DNA of 64,000 nucleotides from Halopseudomonas sabulinigri (GCF_900105255.1 NZ_LT629763.1:3125001-3189000); one strand, 5' to 3'. Positions 28,099 through 37,273 are shown, counted from the stretch's first letter. Notes: a model not told the origin generated them from the sequence alone. Numbers and translations are program-made.

Positions 28099-29099
28099 GG
28101 GATGTCGGGCAGCCAGTCACGGGTCAGGCGCTCTGGCCAGTTATCCAGCAAGCGGCCGAGGCCCTGCCCCAGGTAAGCCTGATAGGCGCTGCAGCAACCC
28201 TGCAGGCGATCCTGATCGTTGGCGAGCTTTTCTACCTCCAGCCAGTCGTTCCAGGCCGGCGTCAGGTCCCAGCCAGGTTGGTCGATCAGGCAGTCGGGCA
28301 GCCGATAGTGAAAGGTCGGGCGCGCCTTGATCAGCTCGTCCTGGGTGTGGGCCAGCACCCGGTCCTCGTCCAGATGGCGGAACAGCGGCAGCATGTCGAG
28401 CGCGCGGTTGCGTGTCGGGTTGTGCTGCAGGTAGTCGTCGATCAGCGTAGGCAGATCAGGCCAATAATCGGGCGCGGTAACCTTGCGCACATAAGCGCTG
28501 GGAAAGGGGTCCACATAGGTGGTCAGACGCCGCGCAAAGTTGATGCGCGCGCGTTCATGGATCCAGTCGTACAGGCAAAGAAAGGCTTTCAGGTAGGCGG
28601 CCAGGGTGCGCGCATCGGTGGCCGGTACTTCCGGGTTGAACTGCATGCCAAAGGCGTTGGTCAGGCGATCGGTAGTACCCTTGGCGCCGGCATCGCGCAG
28701 CAAGGCGATCAGCTCGTTGATCACGCCAAGACGGTCCAGTGGCAATGGTGGGCTGACCAGTTCGTAGGGCACCAGCGATTCGGCTACCCAAATGATGGCG
28801 TCTTCGGCGGAGCTGACCAGTTCGGCCGAGGTCGGGTCCTGGGGCCGCTCGGCGCGGCCCATCTTTTTCAGCAGGCTGGAATCGAGCTCGACTATCCAGT
28901 CGCCAGCGGCGTCACCCTTGAGTGTGCGCTCGTAACGGCTGGTGCGCTCTACACTGCAGCCGCAATGCTCGGCGACCAGGCGGGTCAGCTGGTCGAGCTC
29001 GATACCGTTCATTTCCAGCTCGACCCCAACACGCCGCTGCGCGCCGTCGCGGGTTTGGGTCAGCGGGGGCAGGGTGAGCGCATTGGGCTCCGGCTGCAT
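28095..29099 (-). CDS. Amidoligase family protein (COOH-NH2 ligase, Amidoligase_2)
   Basis: A 334-residue protein of the predicted amidoligase group related to glutamine synthetase and GCS folds. The marker motif is RRVGVELEMNG near residue 22, followed by a catalytic-looking IVELDSSLLKK and NAFGMQFNPEVP. Members are predicted to form amide bonds on peptides or small molecules and often stand next to a C26 amidotransferase, as here. A GGAG site precedes the ATG. Neither substrate nor product is known for this pair. Confidence 0.85.
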   Translation of the reverse strand: MQPEPNALTLPPLTQTRDGAQRRVGVELEMNGIELDQLTRLVAEHCGCSVERTSRYERTLKGDAAGDWIVELDSSLLKKMGRAERPQDPTSAELVSSAEDAIIWVAESLVPYELVSPPLPLDRLGVINELIALLRDAGAKGTTDRLTNAFGMQFNPEVPATDARTLAAYLKAFLCLYDWIHERARINFARRLTTYVDPFPSAYVRKVTAPDYWPDLPTLIDDYLQHNPTRNRALDMLPLFRHLDEDRVLAHTQDELIKARPTFHYRLPDCLIDQPGWDLTPAWNDWLEVEKLANDQDRLQGCCSAYQAYLGQGLGRLLDNWPERLTRDWLPDIP

Positions 29100-29254
29100 G
29101 GTGGTGTCTCCGCTTCGATGGATGATGAACGCAGCCTAACATGCAGCTGTGCGGCGTGCGCAGTTACGGCGGCTGCATGTGCGCGTACTTGGTGTAGAAT
29201 CCAGAAACAATCTTTTTCTACCTTTTTCTCCTTACTCTTTATTGACAGGTAACC

Positions 29255-29446
29255 ATGAGCAAATTATCCGAGTTTCGCGCGGCCGAGCGCCTGCTCGCCG
29301 AACAGTTGGCACAGTTGGAGAGCATGAAGCAGGATGTCGGCTTAAAGGAGGAGCTGGCCTTCAATGATGAGTTGAAGGCCTTGATGAAAGAGTACGGTTA
29401 TAGCGCCCGCGAGGTGCTGCAGATTCTCGACGTCGGCTCGCGTTGA
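29255..29446 (+). CDS. Truncated MvaT-like protein (oligomerisation domain only)
   Basis: A 63-residue protein, MSKLSEFRAAERLL at the start and YSAREVLQILDVGSR at the end. It follows the N-terminal coiled coil of MvaT/MvaU, the H-NS-type xenogeneic silencers of Pseudomonas (about 120 residues), through the LKEELAFNDELKALMKEYG segment, and stops where the linker to the DNA-binding domain would begin. No DNA-binding domain is found downstream in any frame, because the TetR gene starts 35 nt on. It could bind full-length MvaT and modulate silencing, as H-NST and Hha-like proteins do. A TAGAAT element at 29195-29200 may be its -10. Confidence 0.75.
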   Translation: MSKLSEFRAAERLLAEQLAQLESMKQDVGLKEELAFNDELKALMKEYGYSAREVLQILDVGSR

Positions 29447-29481
29447 TCCGGTTATGCGCCCATCCGAGCGGCAGGTGAAGC

Positions 29482-30177
29482 ATGGCTGAAGCCCGCAAGA
29501 CGGGAACTCGACCGGCAGAGGCGCCTGGAAAGCGCGCCCTGATGGATGCTGCGGTGCGTCTTGCCGCCAGCAGTCGCTGCATAACCAGCCTGGGCCTGCG
29601 AGAACTGGCGCGTGAGGCTGGCCTCAACCCGAATACCTTCTACCGCCACTTCCGTGACATGGATGACCTGGGGCTGCAACTGCTGCGCGAAAGCAACCAG
29701 ACGCTGCGCGCGCCCTTGCGCCAGTTGCGCCGCAAGGCGGCGCGACAAAGTATCGCCGATGGCAGTATCGACCCGCTTCAGGAAGAGGCGCTGCGCGGCC
29801 GCCGGGTCGCGCAGCAAACGGTCAAACTCTACTTCGAGTACGTGCTCAAACACCGTGACCGCGTGGTGATTGCGGTGCGCGAGTTGCACGGCCCCTCCGA
29901 GCTGCTGCGCGCCGAGCTGCGCAAGCAGATGGACGGCTTTGCCGAAGACATGGCTGCCGATGTGCAGGCGCTGGGTTTGGCGCCCAAGGGCATCAGCCCG
30001 GCCCAGATCAAGCTGATTGCCACCCTGTTGAGCCGCAACCTGCTCTATCTTTCGCTCGACTATATCGGCGAGCCCGAGCGCCGGGAGGCCATTCTGGAAC
30101 TGGCTCATGAGCAGATCAACATGCTGTTTGCCGGCGCCTACCTGTTACAGGAAAGGGCAAAAAACGACAGCCCATAA
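29482..30177 (+). CDS. TetR-family regulator (FabR-like)
   Basis: A 231-residue TetR protein. The helix-turn-helix SLGLRELAREAGLNPNTFYRHFRDMDDLGL and the next segment SNQTLRAPLRQLRRKA closely match FabR-type regulators of unsaturated fatty acid synthesis. The FabR resemblance suggests lipid control, and the fatty acid hydroxylase gene is 3.6 kb away, but the direct target is unknown. It follows the MvaT-like gene by 35 nt and is probably co-transcribed with it. Confidence 0.85.
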   Translation: MAEARKTGTRPAEAPGKRALMDAAVRLAASSRCITSLGLRELAREAGLNPNTFYRHFRDMDDLGLQLLRESNQTLRAPLRQLRRKAARQSIADGSIDPLQEEALRGRRVAQQTVKLYFEYVLKHRDRVVIAVRELHGPSELLRAELRKQMDGFAEDMAADVQALGLAPKGISPAQIKLIATLLSRNLLYLSLDYIGEPERREAILELAHEQINMLFAGAYLLQERAKNDSP

Positions 30178-30453
30178 TCGGTCAACGTCGGCCAATCTGC
30201 GACACCCGCGCGGCCCTGCGATTTCCATAATGGCGCTCTAATGGCTATCATGTAGCGCAGCAACACTTGGATACAAGCTGAACAGTGTCTTGAACCGCTT
30301 GGCGGTAAACGCTGCTATGTCGATACCTGCTGTACACATCATTGGCCTTCTGAGGGCTGTCAATTCTTGCAGTTATTTCGCTATCGCGGAGCGACCTGCA
30401 CCCTCTTCGTGGTTGTTTTTGACCGCGTCACTTTGCACATCGGAGCACTTCAA
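30178..30453. other. Leader region upstream of the BCCT gene
   Basis: The 276 nt between the TetR gene and the BCCT start are lower in GC than the flanks. The frame is open upstream to 30367, but the ATG at 30454 matches family N-termini and has GGAG nine bases before it. No riboswitch or clear promoter could be identified by eye. Confidence 0.4.
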
Positions 30454-32124
30454 ATGGCAACAGAACCATTGAATGATCACGACCCGCTAAAGGAGCTTGC
30501 CGAGCATGAAGGCATCCCGGCTCCTACCGGCGATGCCAACCTGATCGACACGGATTACGTCATCGGGCAGGACAATATTTCCGGCAATTTTTTGTTCAAC
30601 GTGGATATCCACGGCAAAGTCTTCACCATTTCTTCTCTTGCTGTAGTGCTTTTTGTGGTGCTCACGCTGGCACTGCAAAGCGAAGTGGCGCCGCTGTTCA
30701 CCGAGCTGCGCAACTGGCTGACGGGCAGCCTGGACTGGTTCTTCCTGGGGGCGGCGAATATTTTTGTGTTGCTGTGCTTGTTCCTGATCGTCTCGCCGCT
30801 GGGCAAGGTGCGCCTGGGTGGGATGGATGCCAAGCCGGACTACAACTATCTGGGCTGGTTCTCGATGCTGTTTGCCGCCGGTATGGGCATCGGCTTGATG
30901 TTCTACGGCGTCTCCGAGCCGATGTCACACTTCGCGTCCTCGCTGGGCGGCGTCACTGTCGGCGAAGACGGCTTGCGCACCGACTGGGCACCTCTGGGCG
31001 GTGCGGCCGGCGATGCTGAGGCTGCGGCGCGGTTGGGCATGGCCGCGACCATCTTCCACTGGGGCCTGCATCCCTGGGCGATCTACGCCGTAGTGGCACT
31101 GGCGCTGGCGCTGTTCTCCTTCAACAAGGGGCTGCCGCTGACCATTCGCTCGATCTTCTATCCGATTCTGGGTGAGCGGGTCTGGGGCTGGCCTGGCCAC
31201 ATCATCGACATTCTGGCGGTATTTGCCACGCTCTTTGGTCTGGCTACCTCGCTGGGTTTTGGTGCGGAGCAGGCCACGGCCGGCTTGCACTACCTGTTCG
31301 ATTTCGGCACCGGCAATGTCACCAAGGTACTGCTGATCACCGGCATCACCGGGCTGGCGCTGCTGTCCGTGGTGGCGGGGCTCGACAAGGGCGTCAAGCG
31401 CCTGTCCGAGCTCAACATGGTACTGGCCATCGTGTTGCTGGGTTTCATCATCATCGTTGGGCCAACGCTGGCGATCGCTACCGGCTTCTTCGATAACCTG
31501 ATGGCGTATGCCGCCAACCTGCCGGCGCTGTCCAACCCGATTGGTCGTGAAGACGCCAACTTTACCCAGGGCTGGACTGCTTTCTATTGGGCCTGGTGGA
31601 TCAGCTGGTCGCCCTTTGTCGGCATGTTTATCGCCCGCGTGAGCCGTGGTCGTACGGTACGTGAGTTTCTGATTGCCGTGCTATTGGTGCCCTCGCTGGT
31701 GTCGGTGCTGTGGATGACCGCTTTCGGCGGTACCGCAATCGGCCAGTTCGTTACCGACGGCTTTACCGGCGTGCAGGAAGCCGCGCTGGAGCTCAAGCTG
31801 TTCGTCATGCTGGGTGAGCTGCCGCTGACCGCGATTACCTCCTTTGTCGGCATTGTGCTTGTGATCGTGTTCTTCGTTACCTCCTCTGACTCCGGGTCCC
31901 TGGTGATCGACACCATCACCGCCGGCGGCAAGGTCAATGCACCGGTGCCGCAGCGTGTATTCTGGGTTATCAGTGAGGGTGTGGTAGCCATCGCATTGCT
32001 GCTTGGCGGTGGCCTGGCGGCGCTACAGGCGATGTCGGTGTCTACCGGCCTGCCGTTCACCATAGTGCTGTTGGTGGGGTGTATTTCCATCATCAAGGGC
32101 TTGATGAGCGAACCGCGCAAGTAA
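30454..32124 (+). CDS. BCCT-family betaine/choline/carnitine transporter
   Basis: A 556-residue inner-membrane symporter with about 12 hydrophobic segments. The BCCT substrate motif GMGIGLMFYGVSEP is near residue 145, and the signature WAWWISWSPFVGMFIARVSRG lies near residue 375, with SSDSGSLVIDT late in the protein. It imports a quaternary ammonium compound such as betaine or choline with Na+ or H+. The N-terminal cytosolic extension (about 55 residues) is acidic, and the C-terminal tail is very short, unlike the long osmosensing tail of BetT or BetP, so an osmosensor role is less likely. A strong terminator follows. Confidence 0.9.
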   Translation: MATEPLNDHDPLKELAEHEGIPAPTGDANLIDTDYVIGQDNISGNFLFNVDIHGKVFTISSLAVVLFVVLTLALQSEVAPLFTELRNWLTGSLDWFFLGAANIFVLLCLFLIVSPLGKVRLGGMDAKPDYNYLGWFSMLFAAGMGIGLMFYGVSEPMSHFASSLGGVTVGEDGLRTDWAPLGGAAGDAEAAARLGMAATIFHWGLHPWAIYAVVALALALFSFNKGLPLTIRSIFYPILGERVWGWPGHIIDILAVFATLFGLATSLGFGAEQATAGLHYLFDFGTGNVTKVLLITGITGLALLSVVAGLDKGVKRLSELNMVLAIVLLGFIIIVGPTLAIATGFFDNLMAYAANLPALSNPIGREDANFTQGWTAFYWAWWISWSPFVGMFIARVSRGRTVREFLIAVLLVPSLVSVLWMTAFGGTAIGQFVTDGFTGVQEAALELKLFVMLGELPLTAITSFVGIVLVIVFFVTSSDSGSLVIDTITAGGKVNAPVPQRVFWVISEGVVAIALLLGGGLAALQAMSVSTGLPFTIVLLVGCISIIKGLMSEPRK

Positions 32125-32138
32125 GGTTGGTGCGCTGC

Positions 32139-32171
32139 AAAAAAGCCGGGCCCTTGTGGCCCGGCTTTTTT
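32139..32171. terminator. Bidirectional terminator after BCCT gene
   Basis: A perfect 14-bp stem AAAAAAGCCGGGCC/GGCCCGGCTTTTTT with loop CTTGT. It lies between the BCCT gene and the convergent exonuclease gene. Confidence 0.93.
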
Positions 32172-32174
32172 GTA

Positions 32175-32912
32175 TCAACTCCACAGCGAACTGACCCGGA
32201 CCTTAGGGTCGTAGTGCGTCAGCGCCTGGGCCTGCAGCAGTTCGGCAGTAGCAATAGCGTCGGTCAGCGCGTGGTGCGCCTGGTAGTGGGGCAGGTGATA
32301 GCGTTGGCGGCTGTCGTCCAACCGGATCGATTGGCTGCGCTTGCCGAGAAACCGCTGAAACCAGTTGGGTTCGCCGCTGCCACGGTGCAGGCGGGCTTCC
32401 AGCGCCATAGTGTCGATCACCGGGAACTGCAGGCCCTCGCCCAGATGCCGGCGACAGACCTGATCAAGAAAGCCGCGCTCGATGGCCTGGTAATGCACCA
32501 CTACCACTTTTCCGGCCATGGCCTGCAACAGGTTTTCGATGATGCTGGCGATCCGCGGTGCTTCCTGAATGTCGGAGTGGGTGATGCGGTGAAAGGTGAT
32601 GGATTCTTCGCTCAGCTCACTGCTGGGTTTGACCACCTGATACTGCGCCTGTCGACACTGGATACGGCGCAGGTTGAAGGGCACCAGGCCGAGGCTGACG
32701 ATGGCGTCACGCTGCGGGTTCAGGCCGGTAGTTTCGATATCCAAGGCGAGCAGCGGCGCCGCATCAAGTGGACAGTCTACTGCCGGGCAGCCAGCCGCAT
32801 AGAAAGCTTTCAGCGCGGGGTGCTGCGCTTGTTCAGTCAGTCTGGCGAATTGTCGCTGCCAGTCTGGTGGAGCGCTGGCTTGTTGCGGCGCGCCTGGCGT
32901 GAAACGAATCAT
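32175..32912 (-). CDS. DEDDh 3'-5' exonuclease (DnaQ/PolC-type)
   Basis: A 245-residue exonuclease. The DEDDh residues are visible: LDIETTG (Asp and Glu) near residue 57, GKVVVVHYQAIERGFLD (Asp) and HHALTDAIATAEL (His and Asp). An N-terminal helix-rich segment of about 50 residues precedes the domain. It would trim DNA or RNA 3' ends; it is not the DNA polymerase III epsilon subunit by context. It overlaps the CBS/DUF294 gene by 4 nt, and the two families are commonly paired in proteobacteria, so a shared regulatory role is likely. Confidence 0.88.
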   Translation of the reverse strand: MIRFTPGAPQQASAPPDWQRQFARLTEQAQHPALKAFYAAGCPAVDCPLDAAPLLALDIETTGLNPQRDAIVSLGLVPFNLRRIQCRQAQYQVVKPSSELSEESITFHRITHSDIQEAPRIASIIENLLQAMAGKVVVVHYQAIERGFLDQVCRRHLGEGLQFPVIDTMALEARLHRGSGEPNWFQRFLGKRSQSIRLDDSRQRYHLPHYQAHHALTDAIATAELLQAQALTHYDPKVRVSSLWS

Positions 32913-34822
32913 AGTGGCCGCGTGACCGGCAGGTGAGGGTAGCGAAAACGCAGGAATTTCTGCGCGTTGCTGAGCACCTGAAAGGCATCCTTGAGAGCCT
33001 GGCGCTCGGCGGCCGAGATGTTCTCCGGCTCCACGTCGTTGTCGGGCTCGTCGGCCTCTTCGATGGCTAGTGCCTGATGACGGATCCGCACCAGCGACAG
33101 AAACTCCAGCGCATAGCGCAGCCGCTCCAGGGCCTCGGGGGGCATCAACTTGGTCGCGGCGATGGCGTCGAGCCGCTCGAAGGAGTTCTGCGCGCGCGAG
33201 CCGCAGGCCAGCGCATGCACGCGGATCAGGTCGGTCAGCGGCGCCGTGCCGCGGCGCTTCAAGTTGATCACGTTCTTGTGCTCGCCGTCCTTCTCCATCA
33301 CAAAGGTGCGGAAAAAGCCCAGCGGCGGCGTGCGATTCAGGGCGTTGCGTGCCAGGGCGCCGAGGAAGGCTTCGCTGCGGCTGGCCTGCTCTGCCAATAG
33401 CTCCTGCAGCTCTTCGACCAGTGCCGATTCGCCGTACACGCTGTCCAGATCGAAGAAGATGCAGCTGTTGAGCAGCGCCTCCGGTTTGGGGTTGGCGATC
33501 CAGTCACTGAAGTACTTGCGCCACACCTTGAGCGGCTGGCGCCACTTGGGGTTGGTGGCCATGATGCCGCCCTTGCAGTAGGTGTAACCGCAGGCGGCCA
33601 GCCCATCGCTGACGAAGGTGGCCAGCTTGAGGAAATACGCATCGTGCTGTTTGGGATCAAAGCTGTCATCCAGCACCAGGGCATTGTCCTGATCGGTGAC
33701 CACCAACTGCTCATCGCGTGCCATGGAACCCAGCGCCATGAAGGAGTAGGGCACCGGCGCCGGCCCCAGCTGATCCTCGGCCAGCTCGATCAGGCGTTGG
33801 GTAAAGCTGCGGCCGATACCCGACATGGCGCTGCCGATCATGTGGGCACTGGCCTCATCGCGTGCCATGCGCACGAAGGTGGCGCGCACATCGGGCAACA
33901 GGCTCTGCAGCTCAACGACCGATTGCCGGTTGTAAATGCTGCTGACCAGATACAGGCTGCTCTGCGACTCGTACTTGATGATGTCGCTAAGGTTGATCAG
34001 CCCGATTGGCCGGCGCCGCTGCACCACCGGGAGGTGGTGAATGTTGTTGCGCAGCATGCTGAGCATGGCCTCGAACACAGTATCGTCACCCTGCACTGTG
34101 ATCGGGTTGGGCGACATGATCTCGGCCACCGGTGTTTCCAGCGGCAGCCCCTCGGCCAGCACTCGGGTACGAAAGTCGCGGTCGGTCATGATGCCGACCA
34201 TCACGGCGTGTTGCGGGTCGGCTACCGGCACCCGTTCAGGGTCGGGCCAGGCCAGCTGCGGATCGACGACCACCAGGGAGGACACGCCCTGCTCGGTCAT
34301 GACCCTTGCGGCCTGCTGCACGCTGGTGTTCAGGCTGACGGTAACGGGCAGCCGCGAGATCAGCTTGCGCACCTTGATCTTCATCAGCTCGCTGGCGCGG
34401 CCGTTATCCACGGCGGCCTTGAGGCGCGATTGGCCCTCGGCCTCGACGAAGTCGGCAAAGGTTTCGTGCTGTTCACAGAGCTGATCAAAGAGCACGCCAG
34501 GGATGTAGTAGAGCAGGGTATCTTCGATGGCGCGCGCCGGAAAACGCACCCGGTTGTGCCGCAGCAGACCGAAGTGGCCGAAGATGCCACCCTCGGTCAG
34601 GCGGTTGTAAAGGTCACCATTGCGCCTAAATATCTCCACCGCGCCGCTGCGCACGTAGTGCAGCTCGTGGATTTCCTGGTTGAAGGCCAGAATGTCAGTA
34701 CCGGCCTTGAAGTAGGCAATTTCCACCTGGCGGGCGATATCGTTGAGTACCTCTTCGGGCAACTCATCGAAGGGGGGAAAGCGGCTCAGGTGGTCGCGAA
34801 TCTCGATCAGCTCAATCTGCAT
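32909..34822 (-). CDS. cNMP-binding, CBS and DUF294 nucleotidyltransferase-like protein
   Basis: A 637-residue multidomain cytosolic protein. In order: a cyclic-nucleotide-binding domain (residues 10-135, EIHELHYVRSGAVEIFRRNGDLYNRL), two CBS motifs (160-290, including GIMTDRDFRTRVLAEGLPL), a GlnD-like DUF294 nucleotidyltransferase (about 315-470, with FMALGSMARDEQLVVTDQDN, whose G-S and D-x-D pattern is intact), and the DUF294 C-terminal domain. Architecture suggests a sensor of nucleotide state that nucleotidylates a partner. It is first in the operon with the exonuclease. Its target is unknown. Confidence 0.9.
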   Translation of the reverse strand: MQIELIEIRDHLSRFPPFDELPEEVLNDIARQVEIAYFKAGTDILAFNQEIHELHYVRSGAVEIFRRNGDLYNRLTEGGIFGHFGLLRHNRVRFPARAIEDTLLYYIPGVLFDQLCEQHETFADFVEAEGQSRLKAAVDNGRASELMKIKVRKLISRLPVTVSLNTSVQQAARVMTEQGVSSLVVVDPQLAWPDPERVPVADPQHAVMVGIMTDRDFRTRVLAEGLPLETPVAEIMSPNPITVQGDDTVFEAMLSMLRNNIHHLPVVQRRRPIGLINLSDIIKYESQSSLYLVSSIYNRQSVVELQSLLPDVRATFVRMARDEASAHMIGSAMSGIGRSFTQRLIELAEDQLGPAPVPYSFMALGSMARDEQLVVTDQDNALVLDDSFDPKQHDAYFLKLATFVSDGLAACGYTYCKGGIMATNPKWRQPLKVWRKYFSDWIANPKPEALLNSCIFFDLDSVYGESALVEELQELLAEQASRSEAFLGALARNALNRTPPLGFFRTFVMEKDGEHKNVINLKRRGTAPLTDLIRVHALACGSRAQNSFERLDAIAATKLMPPEALERLRYALEFLSLVRIRHQALAIEEADEPDNDVEPENISAAERQALKDAFQVLSNAQKFLRFRYPHLPVTRPL

Positions 34823-34876
34823 GCGGAATCCAGCCTTGGGTGTATGAGCAGAGTGTAATGGCTATAGCGCTTGCGG

Positions 34877-35821
34877 TCAGGTCTGTGCTGGGGTTTGTGC
34901 CTGTAGTAGTGCCAGCTCGGTGCGCAGAAACTCGCGAAATACACGCACCCTGGCTGGCGCTTCGGCGCCGCCGAGGCTGATGGCGTACAGGCTGCCACGG
35001 CTGATATGCCACTCGGGCAGCACCGGTAGCAGCGCGCCACTGGCCAAACTTCGGGCGGCGACCAGGTCTGGCAACGTGCCGATGCCAGCGCCGGCCAGCA
35101 ACAGGCGTTGAGCGCTGGCGTAATCGCTGGTGCGGACACTGGGTTGCAGCAGGATCTCGCTGGTTTTACCCCGCTTGTCGGTCAGGCCCAGGCTGGTGGT
35201 GCCGACCAGTTCCCGGCAGGTCACCAGCGGATGCAATGCCAGCTCGGTTGGATGCTGCGGAGCAGTGCCCTGCCGCAGATAAGCGTTGCTCGCATACAGG
35301 CCAAGGGTAAAGCCGCAGAGGATGGACGCGCGGTAGTTCATGCTGGGCAGGTTGCCGGGGGTGGCGCGCAGCGCGAGGTCAACCCGGTTGGCGGCAAGAT
35401 CGAGCGGCGCGTCGGTCAGTAGCAGCTCGACACTGATCTGCGGATGCAACGCGCGGAACTGCACCAGCATCGGCGGCAGCACATCAATGCCCAGGTCCAT
35501 GGGCGCAGTGATGCGCAGATGGCCTTGGGGTACCGAGCTGGATTGCCGAGCATCGTTGGTGGCCTCGGCCAACAACGACAGCGCATCGCGGGCCTTCAGG
35601 TAGAACGCGGTGCCTTCCTCGGTGGCGCTGACCGCGCGGGAGGTGCGGGCCAGCAGTGCGGCGCCCAAGCGGGCCTCTAGGCGAGACAACCGGCGGCTGA
35701 CGCTACCCTTGGTTTCCTGCAGCTGGCGGGCGGCCGCCGAGATGCTGCCGAATTCCATCACCGCGCAAAAGGCCTGCAGGTCGTCCAGCGAGCCGCTCAG
35801 GGTTTCTGTTCTGTCAACCAT
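34877..35821 (-). CDS. LysR-family transcriptional regulator
   Basis: A 314-residue LysR regulator. The helix-turn-helix region LQAFCAVMEFGSISAAARQL followed by SVSRRLSRLEARLGAALLARTSR is canonical, and the C-terminal effector domain is complete. The start (MVDRTETLSG) is taken at 35821; an ATG 9 nt upstream is equally open. It is divergent from DoxX and the dioxygenase gene, 103 nt apart, and is likely their regulator. Confidence 0.92.
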   Translation of the reverse strand: MVDRTETLSGSLDDLQAFCAVMEFGSISAAARQLQETKGSVSRRLSRLEARLGAALLARTSRAVSATEEGTAFYLKARDALSLLAEATNDARQSSSVPQGHLRITAPMDLGIDVLPPMLVQFRALHPQISVELLLTDAPLDLAANRVDLALRATPGNLPSMNYRASILCGFTLGLYASNAYLRQGTAPQHPTELALHPLVTCRELVGTTSLGLTDKRGKTSEILLQPSVRTSDYASAQRLLLAGAGIGTLPDLVAARSLASGALLPVLPEWHISRGSLYAISLGGAEAPARVRVFREFLRTELALLQAQTPAQT

Positions 35822-35924
35822 GAGTTCCAATCCTGCTGTCTTATGTGTTTTCGGAAACGATTATAGGATGTCTTCCAACCACGGGATAACCCGTTTTCAT
35901 CATCAGTTCTACAGGAGCACCACC

Positions 35925-36389
35925 ATGAGCAGCACTATCGACAGCAGCACCGCTACCCCCGGCCCCGTGTTCATCGCACGACTGGCCCCGCTGGGTTATC
36001 CCCTGATTCGCATTACTGCCGGTCTGATGCTGATGCCGCACGGTGCGCAAAAGCTGTTTGGCTGGTTTGGCGGCTACGGCCTGCAGGGCACCGGTCAGTT
36101 CTTCGGGGAGACCCTGGGCATGCAGCCGGGGGTGCTCTTCGCTCTGCTGGCCGGGCTGGTGGAGTTTTTTGGCGGTCTGGCACTGGTACTGGGCCTGCTG
36201 ACCCGTCCGGCCGCGCTGGCCATCACCTTCATGCTGGGTGTTGCGCTCACGGTGCATGTTGCCAACGGCTTCTTCTGGACCAACGGCGGGGTGGAGTATC
36301 CCTTGTTCTGGGCTCTGACCGCCTTCGGCATTTTCCTGCGCGGCGGCGATCGCTTCTCGCTGGATGCCCGCCTGCGCCTGCCCATCTGA
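35925..36389 (+). CDS. DoxX-family membrane protein
   Basis: A 154-residue protein with four hydrophobic segments and the family pattern LIRITAGLMLMPHGAQKLFGWFGG. DoxX-like proteins are membrane proteins associated with redox and thiol stress. The ATG at 35925 has AGGAG 9 nt upstream; the longer open frame upstream is not supported. It is followed 68 nt later by the dioxygenase gene, a common pairing under a divergent LysR regulator. Confidence 0.9.
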   Translation: MSSTIDSSTATPGPVFIARLAPLGYPLIRITAGLMLMPHGAQKLFGWFGGYGLQGTGQFFGETLGMQPGVLFALLAGLVEFFGGLALVLGLLTRPAALAITFMLGVALTVHVANGFFWTNGGVEYPLFWALTAFGIFLRGGDRFSLDARLRLPI

Positions 36390-36457
36390 ACTCAGCCTCT
36401 CTTCCCAAGTAGCGCGGCAGCACCGTCGCGCTCGGCTTTCTGATCAAGGAGTCGCGT

Positions 36458-37273
36458 ATGGCCAGCGAGCTGCTGCCCACCGTCTTTTTACCCCACGGCG
36501 CCGGTCCCTGCTTTTTCATGCCCTGGCAGCCAGCGGATACCTGGGATGCTACGGCGCACTGGTTGCGTGAGCTGCTGCCTACGCTGGGTATTCGCCCACA
36601 AGCGCTGCTGGTGATTTCCGCGCACTGGGAAGAATCGGTGTTTACCCTCAACACCCAGGCCGCGCCCGGCCTGCTGTACGACTATTACGGCTTTCCGCCG
36701 CATACCTACGAGCTGCAGTGGCCGGCACCAGGCGCGCCGGACCTGGCCGGGCCAGTGGCGCAGCTGATCGAGCAGGCCGGTTTCGCAACCGCTATCGAGC
36801 AGCAGCGCGGCTTCGATCACGGGGTGTTCATTCCGTTGAAACTGGTACGCCCGCAGGCCGATATTCCGGTCCTGCAGCTGTCGCTGCGGGCCGATATGGA
36901 TGCTGCTGCTCACTTGGCGTTGGGGCAGGCGCTGGCACCGCTGCGGGAGCAGGGGGTATTGATCATTGGCAGCGGCATGAGCTTCCACAACATTCCGTTG
37001 ATGCGCGCCAATCTCGCGCTGCCGACACCCGTCGTCACGGCGTTCGATCAGTGGCTGACCGAGACGGTCGGCTTGCCGCCGAGTGAGCGCAATCAGGCTT
37101 TGCAAGACTGGACAGAGGCCCCTAGTGCGCGTTTGGCTCATCCAGATGCCGAGCACCTGCTGCCGCTGCATGTGGTGGCGGGCGCTGCAGGCAGTGACCG
37201 AGGTGCTACTGCCTTCCACACCGTAGCCATGGGCGTCCCGTTGGCGGGGTATGTGTTTGGTGGGAGGGAGTGA
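36458..37273 (+). CDS. Class III extradiol dioxygenase, DODA type (YgiD-like)
   Basis: A 271-residue member of the 4,5-DOPA extradiol dioxygenase family. Conserved metal and active-site histidines appear in FLPHGAGPCF, VISAHWEES, FDHGVFIPLKL and HPDAEHLLPLHV. The physiological substrate in bacteria is a catechol of uncertain identity. It is preceded by AAGGAG and shares an operon with DoxX under the divergent LysR regulator. Confidence 0.9.
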   Translation: MASELLPTVFLPHGAGPCFFMPWQPADTWDATAHWLRELLPTLGIRPQALLVISAHWEESVFTLNTQAAPGLLYDYYGFPPHTYELQWPAPGAPDLAGPVAQLIEQAGFATAIEQQRGFDHGVFIPLKLVRPQADIPVLQLSLRADMDAAAHLALGQALAPLREQGVLIIGSGMSFHNIPLMRANLALPTPVVTAFDQWLTETVGLPPSERNQALQDWTEAPSARLAHPDAEHLLPLHVVAGAAGSDRGATAFHTVAMGVPLAGYVFGGRE

